A stretch of DNA of 64,000 nt from Daucus carota subsp. sativus (Eukaryota; Streptophyta; Magnoliopsida; Apiales; Apiaceae), in assembly GCF_001625215.2 (NCBI RefSeq), contig NC_030389.2, positions 3,818,930-3,882,929 on the forward strand. The letters run 5' to 3'. This document shows positions 57,260 through 64,000 of this stretch, piece by piece; position 1 is the stretch's first letter; every line of letters starts with the position of its first letter. The position numbers were made by a program, and so were the translations under genes. The notes beneath the pieces are model-generated. The model was not told the DNA's origin. It searched no databases and saw only the letters and a program-made list of their open reading frames with translations.

Positions 57260-57430
57260 AAATGTGTAAATCTTGACATTAGGTCTTAAGCGAACGAAAG
57301 CTGTTAAAAAGACTTTTTGGCTTTTCAAAATGTCCATCTTGGCTTCCACATGTTTGCCTGTAAGAAAATAACATTGCAATATAGTACAGTAACTCTCAAT
57401 AGTTGTTTTTAAACCTTCAAAAGTGCTGGC
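57260..57430 (-). pseudogene. Scrambled PPR fragments downstream of the PPR gene
   Basis: Two short blocks repeat internal parts of the PPR gene. CTTGACATTAGGTC...TTAAAAAGACTTTTTGG (57272-57321) matches 57778-57826. The other (57355-57415), read on the minus strand, includes ACTATTGAGAGTTACTGTAC and matches the coding segment at about 58060-58112 (TIETYSTILQGFF...GRHVEAR in the gene, TIESYCTILQCYF...GKHVEAK here). Both keep the orientation of the gene, and a weak PPR-like frame crosses them. They look like remains of a decayed second PPR copy. Confidence 0.65.
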
Positions 57431-57483
57431 AAAATCGAGAAGATTATGTACCTGAGAACTTTCTCCTTCGTTACACCTACGGG

Positions 57484-59331
57484 CTACGGCAAGTACTTCT
57501 TCCACAAAGCAAGCAGAGCAGGATGCTGTTCTTGCACATCAAGTAAATCCAGTAAAAGAGATGCAGTAGATGCATCTGTTGCAAAGCCGCGACCAAGCAT
57601 TTCATCTAGGAGTACACCTGCTTCATAGTATTTCTTATTCTGTAAACAACCGCGAATAAGCATGTTGTATGTGACATGATCAGGCAAGCAATCATTTCCT
57701 TCCATTTCCCTGAATAGTTCATTTGCTTCATCCAATAACCCTTCATGACAATATGCTTGGATCATCACTGTGTATGTCTTGACATTAGGTCGCAAACCTT
57801 TCGCAGGAAGGTTGTCAAAAAGGCTTCTTGCATTCTCTAGATGTCCATTTTTGCTCAGTCCATCCATCAGAATAGTGTAAACATGTATATCAGGAACTAG
57901 CCCGCGGGATTCCAGTATTTGAAGAAAGGATAGTGCTTCAAATACATAAGAATTCTGGCAAAGACCATGCAACAAGATACGACATGTCACATTATTAAAC
58001 TCAACACCTTGGTTAATCATCTTTTCCTTAAAAAAATTACGTGCTTCAACATGCCTGCCCGCGTGAAAAAAACCTTGCAGTATAGTACTGTAAGTCTCAA
58101 TAGTTGGAGTTAAACCTTCAGAGGGCATTTGTTGAAAAAGATCTATGGCTCTGTCCACTTTCTTCTTTCTACAGTACCCGTTGATGAGGATAGTATAGCT
58201 AAAAGTATTAGGCAATATTCCCTTTCTCTTCATGCTTTCGAACACTGCTAATGCTTTATTAACCTCTCCCTGCAAGCAGTATCCATCCATGAGTGAATTG
58301 TAAGTGACTACATTAGGATATACTCCTCTTTGAATCATCAACTCTATCACATCCTCTGCATCTATAATCATTCCTTCTTTGCAATATGCATCAATCAATA
58401 TAGTGAAAGTATAAACATCTCGAGAAATGTTCCTAACATCCATCTCCTTGAGCAACTGTTTGACATCATGCCATCGATTAAAGTCACACAACCCTTGAAT
58501 TAATGAGTTGTAGGTTATAACATCCGGAGATATAGCTTTCCTTGTCATTTGGTGGAGAAGACCCAATGCTTGATCGACTAATCTATGTTTACACAAACAG
58601 TCAATAAGTGTGCTGTAAGTTACAGTATCAGGCTTGCAACCTTTATTGTCCATATTTTTGAACAACTTAACAGCCACAGAAGGATTTCCTCTCTTGCAGA
58701 TGCCGTCGATGATTGTGTTATAGGTAACAACATTGGGTTGAATAAGTTGAAATCTGATGAGGTTCTGGAACAAAAGCTGAGCCTCATGAGGCATATCTTG
58801 GGAAATAAGGCCCCTGATGAGAGTGTTATAAGTAACCACACTTGGCACAAAACCGTGCTTGATGATTCCAGCTAGTAATGAAAAGGCAAAATCGACACGA
58901 TTCAAGTGACAAAAGCAGTTAATGAGAGTATTAAAGGTAATTACATTAACAGGGATGCTTTCTACACGCATCTTCCTAAAAAGGGAGACAGCTACGGAGT
59001 AGTGTTTCATTTTAACAACGGCAGCTAATAGTTGATTAAAATCGATAACAGTAGGCAGAGGCTTCATAAGGAGCATTTTACCAAACACTTGAAGAGCATC
59101 ATCGAGTTTATCGAAACTAACCTTGGATTTCTCAAGGAGCAAATGTTGAAGACGAGTATGAGGTGGATTAGAGGAACAAGGGAAATGGGGTTTGGGTTTA
59201 AAGGGATTATTAGGGTTAGGGTTAGTGGAGAAGTGAGAAGCTGCATAAAAACAAAAGGATGTATGAGCTGAAGCAGCAGAATGTGGTAGGAATCGAGAAT
59301 TTGATATCACAAATTTCATCATCATCATCAT
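57484..59331 (-). CDS. P-class pentatricopeptide repeat protein, RFL-like
   Basis: Intronless gene for 615 residues (start ATG at 59331; an in-frame TTG five codons upstream is ignored). Residues 1-60 are basic, serine- and hydroxyl-rich with little acid, typical of a mitochondrial (or plastid) transit peptide. From about residue 90 there are 14 full P-type PPR motifs in tandem, then a partial one. Typical anchors are VVTYNTLIRGL, NVVTYNTIIDGICKRG, DTVTYSTLIDCLCKH, DVITYNSLIQGLC and NVVTYNSLMDGYCLQGEVNK. The phrase KPLPTVIDFNQLLAAVVKMK before the first repeats is characteristic of the restorer-of-fertility-like clade. Such proteins bind organelle RNA base by base and promote processing or cleavage; the target cannot be read safely here. 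No DYW/E domains. The frame is intact. Confidence 0.93.
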   Translation of the reverse strand: MMMMMKFVISNSRFLPHSAASAHTSFCFYAASHFSTNPNPNNPFKPKPHFPCSSNPPHTRLQHLLLEKSKVSFDKLDDALQVFGKMLLMKPLPTVIDFNQLLAAVVKMKHYSVAVSLFRKMRVESIPVNVITFNTLINCFCHLNRVDFAFSLLAGIIKHGFVPSVVTYNTLIRGLISQDMPHEAQLLFQNLIRFQLIQPNVVTYNTIIDGICKRGNPSVAVKLFKNMDNKGCKPDTVTYSTLIDCLCKHRLVDQALGLLHQMTRKAISPDVITYNSLIQGLCDFNRWHDVKQLLKEMDVRNISRDVYTFTILIDAYCKEGMIIDAEDVIELMIQRGVYPNVVTYNSLMDGYCLQGEVNKALAVFESMKRKGILPNTFSYTILINGYCRKKKVDRAIDLFQQMPSEGLTPTIETYSTILQGFFHAGRHVEARNFFKEKMINQGVEFNNVTCRILLHGLCQNSYVFEALSFLQILESRGLVPDIHVYTILMDGLSKNGHLENARSLFDNLPAKGLRPNVKTYTVMIQAYCHEGLLDEANELFREMEGNDCLPDHVTYNMLIRGCLQNKKYYEAGVLLDEMLGRGFATDASTASLLLDLLDVQEQHPALLALWKKYLP

Positions 59332-59468
59332 ATATCTACTTGTCAAAGACTCAGAAATTTATCTGGCAGAACGCAGAAGAGCAGAGTATGCCCAGAATTT
59401 TGATTTTACGCCTATGTTATCACTCGGTACCATAAATTATTAATGGAGCTCGATTGGACCATTTAAAT

Positions 59469-59563
59469 CGGGAAAATGTTAGGGACCCAATCACATTGTT
59501 GCACTTGTTTGCCACATCATTTGGTAAAAAAATTTGGGGTACCTAGCATTGTACTTTAAATCG
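59469..59563. repeat. Small MITE-like repeat
   Basis: AAAATGTTAGGGACCCAA at the left and TTTGGGGTACCTAGCATT at the right are imperfect inverted repeats around GCCACATCATTTGG. The same kind of ends occurs at 22996-23277. Confidence 0.45.
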
Positions 59564-59637
59564 ATGTTTGTATCATTTTATTAAATTTTTAAAAATATAA
59601 TAAAATTTAGGATTTATATTAAAATCACTATCTAACC

Positions 59638-60579
59638 AGGAGTTAGGGATTGCAGTTTTGAGAGTCAACCTCCAAAATTTTAGCCGCCACTTCTCCGCTC
59701 TTCATCCTTCATCCTTCTCCTGATTAATCATCTTCGCTCTTCTATCTTCTCTTATATTTATTAGTTTTATCAATAAAACCAAGATCTAATCCTTTTGGGT
59801 GAGTTCTTGTTGAGTACCTTGTCATCAAGGTTGTGCCCATCTTTTTGGGATGTTTGTGTTTGTTTTGATGTTTCCGTGTGTCTTGTTATGTGTTTTGGTA
59901 ACGTTTTCAGGAAGATGTTACATGAGCCCGCAAGGGTTGGTTCAGCTGGTTAAAGAGAGGACATGTATTCTCTTGGTCACAGGTTCGACTCCCGAAGAGA
60001 GCTGAATTTGTGATTATGCCTCCTGGACCAGAGCCTGTCGCACTTAGGTGCGGTTTACCTTGGTTCACGTAGTTTGCAGGCTATTGCGTGAGCTCGTGGG
60101 TTTACCTAGTGCGCACCCGAAAATTAGCGGCTGCGGGTTCCTATGTTAAAAAAAAAAAAAGATGTTACATGATATTTTGGGTGATCCGTATAGCTTGTAT
60201 CAAATATGGCACGGTGGTAAATATTGCAAAAACTCACCTTTCACGACATAGTTCATGTTATGGGGTCATTTTTGATCTAATATCAGTGGATGTAACTGAT
60301 TAAACATTGGGCTACAGATGTTGCTGCTTATGTGAGGGTCAATTGTGATGCTACTATGTTTACAACTGATGTAGGTTGGATTTTTCAAAATTTGATTGTA
60401 ATACTTTTTGGTTCAAAGAATTTAAATATTCTATTTGTTAAACGATCTGAAAATAAAGCGGCTATATGTTTAGCTCGTTTTTTGTTTATTAATCAGGTTG
60501 TAATTGACAGTTCGAGGGTTTGTCTCGGCTGGGTTTCAGTTATTTATTAAATTATTCGCTTTTCGTCAAAAAAAAAATG
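59638..60579 (+). mobile_element. LINE-derived non-autonomous retroposon, copy 2 (interrupted by a SINE)
   Basis: It is flanked by the 11-bp duplication ACTATCTAACC (59627-59637, 60580-60590) and ends in an A-run. Removing the SINE and its duplicated site leaves 695 bp, the same as the copy at 44939-45633. It has the same order: leader (TTAGGGATTGCAGTTTTGAG), GTTGAGTACCTT, GGGTGATCCGTA, CAAAAACTCACCTTTC, then VNCDATMFTTDVGWI and NILFVKRSENKAAICLARFL, ending before the A-run. Its frame has stops (for example in VDVTD-stop at 60301), so it is older or never coded. Confidence 0.82.
59926..60158 (+). mobile_element. SINE, about 233 bp, with 14-bp target duplication
   Basis: A perfect duplication AAGATGTTACATGA (59912-59925, 60159-60172) flanks it, and it ends in an A-run of 11 or more. 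The head carries box A-like GTTGGTTCAGCTGGTTAAAG and box B GGTTCGACTCCC, as in RNA polymerase III promoters of tRNA-derived SINEs. The body reads TGATTATGCCTCCTGGACCA...GCCTGTCGCACTTAGGTG. It inserted in the LINE-derived retroposon in the same orientation. Confidence 0.93.
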
Positions 60580-60590
60580 ACTATCTAACC

Positions 60591-61185
60591 TCATCTCTGC
60601 CGGAACTTGTTTAAAACAATCAAATTATTGTATATCATTTTATTCTTCCAACCCGTTAATCCTTAGTTTTAGTTATAGACAGTATCTATATTGAAAATTA
60701 TTGAAAAATTATCACAATTTTAATAATAACGCACAGATAAATTGTGCATTCAGCACATTTGTAACTGGGTTCAACATTGAGTGTAGAACATTAATCATCA
60801 TTGTCTAGAAAGATAAATATTGTTTATATAATACGTTTAAGTTAATTCTTATATTGAAAAATTAGTTTATATACTTCTCCAACACAATTTTAATTGATGT
60901 TCAACAAAATATATTAATAAAATGTTGAACTCAAGTTATATATGTGTTGAACAAAAAAAGTTTGTAAGTTTGTAAGTTTTTACCAGAACTCTACCTGTTT
61001 ATTATTGTGATTTTATTTTTATCATAGGATTTCATGTAATACACTTCATTTTGCAACTATTATTATGTTAAATTTTCTCTCAAGATATCTTTTAGATGTG
61101 ATATGGTGATTTTTATAGCGACTGGAGTGTTTAAATGAGACCCACAGAAATCGGGGTGTTGGTCCTGGGAGTCACAATCTAGTAC
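60591..61185. other. Intergenic, no gene seen
   Basis: AT-rich sequence without recognised coding region or paired repeat ends. Several TGTTGAAC/GTTCAACA words occur at 60766-60960. Confidence 0.45.
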
Positions 61186-61665
61186 AAGAAGGCCCTGTCA
61201 AGCACAATACATAAAAATGGCCCTGAGTGTCACCTCAAAACGGGGTTTCAACTGGCGTTTAAGTAAAACGCTGCTTCGCTTTGCGTTTTGGCATTCTGAA
61301 CAAGCAAAACGTGACTTCATCCACCGTTTTCAACCTTCCAAGTCTTTATCAATTTATTTCTATCGGGCTTCTCTAATGGACTTCTATTAACGTAACTTTA
61401 ACTTACGTTTACATAGTTTGAGAGTATTACATAACGCAACTTTAAATTGTGTTTTACATTTTAAACGCAATTTAAAGTTGTGTTTTTAATATTTTTTTAA
61501 AAAAAATAATTTAATTTCAAGATAAATAAATCATTCTAAAATCCAAATATGAACGCTAAAATATTAAAAATTATTAAGCTATGTTTTTAAAATTAATTTT
61601 TTTAATTTAATATACAGTACGAATTAATTATTCTGCAACCCTAAACCTAAACCCTAAATGTTAAC

Positions 61666-61709
61666 GATCAGCAGCCTAACATTTATCCCTAAATGTTAGG
61701 CTGCTGATC
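61666..61709. repeat. Perfect 20-bp hairpin
   Basis: GATCAGCAGCCTAACATTTA (61666-61685) and its exact complement (61690-61709) are separated by 4 nt. It lies at the inner border of the LTR-like sequence and could be a duplicated LTR end in inverted orientation. Confidence 0.85.
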
Positions 61710-63326
61710 AGTCACGCACTAACCCCGAGCCAGGTACCTACCAAGCTCTATTACTGGATCCAAGGCACACATTGGCCTAATGACCACGAATCTGGTCTGA
61801 CCACGAATCTGGTCCACATTTATAAAACAATCCAATTCTTTAACAATATAATGAAATCAACAATGGCTCAATAAAACAGAATCAATACCATTTGAACAGA
61901 AGCAATATTACCAAAACAGAATCATAATCTTCAATCAGAATCATGATAATTGGTGGTGCAGTAAATATCAAACTCTAGGACTCAACAGACATGTAGGCAT
62001 CAACAATTAACCCAGAGGTGGCCGGAATCGGCCGTAATCGTTCGAAGAAACTCGCCGTCGCCGGCGAGTTTTCTCTTCGTCGATTCGTCCGATTCAGGAA
62101 CCTCAGATACAATTTAAACACATGTATACACTCCTGGAGACATAACAAACATGATGGTATCCTCTAATTTCACTTCTACCTCCTGGATTAAAAAGCCCTA
62201 ATTTTCAATTGAAAACATTCATCGTGCATAAAACCCTAAACTCTAATTCGAACAATTAAACTCAATTTTGAACATGTTATTGAACTCCAAATCGTGCATA
62301 TGATATACCAAAATGATCAGGAGAAGATTATCTACATCATGGAAGCATAAAACCACACAAAACACATCAAAATCAAAAAGCCCTAATTGAACCCTAATTA
62401 GTTCGAAATTTCAAACTCAAATTACTCCTAACCTGTGAATCTAGAGTGGTTTTTGAGACTTGATATGGATTCTACGCTTCGATATCTTCGATTGGACTGC
62501 TTGCACGCTTGATTCTGAGTCCGATAACGTCCTCAAATCTTCGATTGAACTCCAAGAACACGAAGAACGATAACCCGGTTTCTCTCGATTCTCGTGTATT
62601 GAAATGATAATTATGAAAAATAAAATAGTAATTATCCTATTTATAATTACGAATAACTGGCCCCCATTTGGATCATATCGGATATAAAATACACTTCTTA
62701 ATCATTAAGTATTAACAAAACTGATCCGTTCGGAACCGCCTTTAAAGATAATTATTAAATACACACATTACGAGAAACTTATGGGGCTCCGAGTTTTGTC
62801 TGGCACGAAGTACTAAAATATAATGTTTGAGTCAAGATAATTTGAGGTGTCAAGATTATCCGGTGCTCACAATTATTGATACGATAAATAATAATAAAAT
62901 ATTCATAATATCGTTCCGAAAATCTTTCACGTAAATCCGTACACCAGATGGGAAAAGTTAAAACACGAAAGTTGTTCAGAATGTCTCAAATAACAAACCG
63001 GCGAAACTTTCCCGGAAGCCCCCGGGGTTTAATTATCGAGTAAACGGGTTTAAAATCAATTTACTAATAATATTTTATAATATACTTAATTAAATCCTTA
63101 AATCAAATATCAAATCATATAATAATCCATAATTTGCCAAATGAGTGCCTAAATTCTCCATATTTTGATCTGATCATATAAAAATTATAATTTAACAAGT
63201 CATAACATACATAGACGATCATTCAACAAGTCACTTAACACATAATTCACAATTAATTCACATAATATTCACAAAATATTGACATACTGGTATAAATAAA
63301 CACATGTCGAAATCCCGGATATTACA
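61690..63326 (-). mobile_element. Probable solo LTR, minus strand
   Basis: On the minus strand the sequence begins TGTAATATCCGGGATTTCGA (63326), a start typical of chromovirus-type Gypsy LTRs. It has a promoter-like TTATAAATAGGATAATTAC near 62636 with a downstream transcribed-leader-like region (TCTCGATTCTCGTGTATTG). The other end is probably TAACA at about 61692. No internal retroviral genes follow, so it is solo or truncated. A 5-bp duplication was not found. Confidence 0.45.
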
Positions 63327-63639
63327 TTAATATTTTTATTTTTTTTTGAAAAAGATATTACATTAATATTTAAAACTATTAATGTTAATGATGGCTAACT
63401 TAAAGTTTTTATTTTTAAGGTTATAAAACGTAACTCATTGTTACGTTTATAGTTGTATACAATCTGAACATGGAAACGTGCATGCGTCTGACGTTTTGAG
63501 AAAGTTATGAAACGTAACTTTAACCTGTGTTTTAAAGTGTCACTGAGGGCTTTTTTCTAGACAGTGCCGTTTAAGGCATTATGTATTGAATTTGTGCCAC
63601 TCAGGGCCTTTTCTCCAGAAATCGTGTAGCTAGGTGATA

Positions 63640-63840
63640 CTTCCTATGTCCCCTCTAATTCTTATAGTTTAGAATGGAGTGTTCGTCACGTATTTTAAGA
63701 CTCATATAAAGTATAGTTACATTTATATTTTATAAATATTATATGTCTCCTCTTAAAAATTTATTAAATATTATATTAATATTTTATGTCTCCTCTTAAA
63801 AATTTATTAAATATTATATTAATATTTTAATTTAGTTGCA
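63640..63840. repeat. Stowaway-like left end followed by a 43-bp tandem duplication
   Basis: TACTTCCTATGTCCCCTCTAATTCTTATAG near 63641 resembles a Stowaway left end. A 43-bp unit starting ATGTCTCCTCTTAAAAATTT occurs twice head-to-tail at 63743 and 63786. The right Stowaway end was not found before the window ends. Confidence 0.6.
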
Positions 63841-63934
63841 TTTATATTTTTGGGATTACCCCATTTTCCCACGACGTCCCTAAACTTGACTGCAACAATT
63901 GTTTGGCCTTACTGGGCAACATACGTTGTACTTG

Positions 63935-64000
63935 CTTCGAGTTCTCGCACTAGGAGTACCATTTGTGTTTTCAGTTTGTACTTGCGGCTTAGAATACGGA
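63935..64000. repeat. Fragment resembling the 3' flank of the ROH1-like gene
   Basis: TTCTCGCACTAGGAGTACCA plus TTTGTGTTT matches 56190-56218, and TTGTACTTGCGGCTTAGAAT plus ACGGA matches 56408-56432, with the 190 bp that separate them at the original place missing. The match runs to the edge of the window and may continue. Confidence 0.65.

Larger units (their letters stand above)
61186..63613. mobile_element. Long-terminal-inverted-repeat element enclosing an LTR
   Basis: AAGAAGGCCCTGTCAAGCAC at the left and the complement of GTGCCACTCAGGGCCTTTTC at the right form the outer ends. Repeat-like similarity continues inward for at least 200 bp, with both sides rich in AAAACGTAACTTTAA motifs in opposite orientation and GCCCTGAGTGTCAC near each end. 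Such long inverted ends suggest a MULE-like element. No clear 9-bp duplication was found. No transposase is visible; the centre is mainly the LTR at 61690-63326. Confidence 0.5.

Noticed and set aside
58585..59271. Plus-strand frames opposite the PPR gene
   Set aside because: Shadows of the intact 615-residue PPR coding region.
1..64000. CRISPR arrays, bacterial operons, ribosomal RNA genes
   Set aside because: No regularly spaced repeats, no rRNA-like sequence; the window is plant nuclear DNA.

Overview
The window is AT-rich nuclear DNA of a flowering plant, almost certainly a eudicot and probably an asterid. The evidence is GT-AG introns, plant-only gene families (WAT1/MtN21 transporters, ROH1/BPS1-type proteins, RFL-type PPR proteins) and a dense set of plant transposons (Stowaway, PIF/Harbinger, hAT, MULE, SINE, LINE-derived and LTR elements). 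An Apiaceae source is a guess only.

Layout. 4.9-42.9 kb holds a tandem family of seven-exon WAT1-related (EamA/DMT) transporter genes on the + strand: copy 1 (4953-13318), copy 2 (34060-37489), a decayed relic (about 38940-39310) and copy 3 (40632-42869). Exons 2, 3, 5 and 6 are the same length in all three copies. Copy 1 is stretched by a decayed Gypsy retrotransposon in intron 2. Between copies 1 and 2 sits a second tandem family: three genes for 70-residue secreted cysteine-rich peptides (21621-22611, 26019-27003, 31210-32516) with identical exon lengths of 133, 51 and 29 nt and the spacing CX3CX3C-X11-CX3CX3C. They resemble thionin-like defence peptides. Their promoters are nearly identical around the TATA box; two of the three carry a CACGTG element.

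43-54 kb is a transposon-rich block. It holds two retroposons, a PIF/Harbinger element nested in a Stowaway element, a broken MULE transposase gene, a SINE, Stowaway elements and an 8-bp-TSD hAT element. 54.3-59.4 kb contains the two best single-copy genes: an intronless-CDS ROH1-like gene (+, 389 aa) and an intronless RFL-type PPR gene (-, 615 aa). 59.6-64 kb is again repeats: a LINE-derived retroposon with a SINE inside it, a long-TIR element enclosing an LTR, and at the window edge a fragment resembling the 3' flank of the ROH1-like gene.

I found no wholly new molecular system. The most noteworthy items are the symmetric-cysteine peptide cluster, a pair of LINE-derived retroposons with the same architecture (695 bp each once a nested SINE is removed), and a MULE-type miniature element whose terminal repeats each contain a perfect 26-bp palindrome. 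Exon boundaries were read by eye from splice signals and from comparison between the copies.
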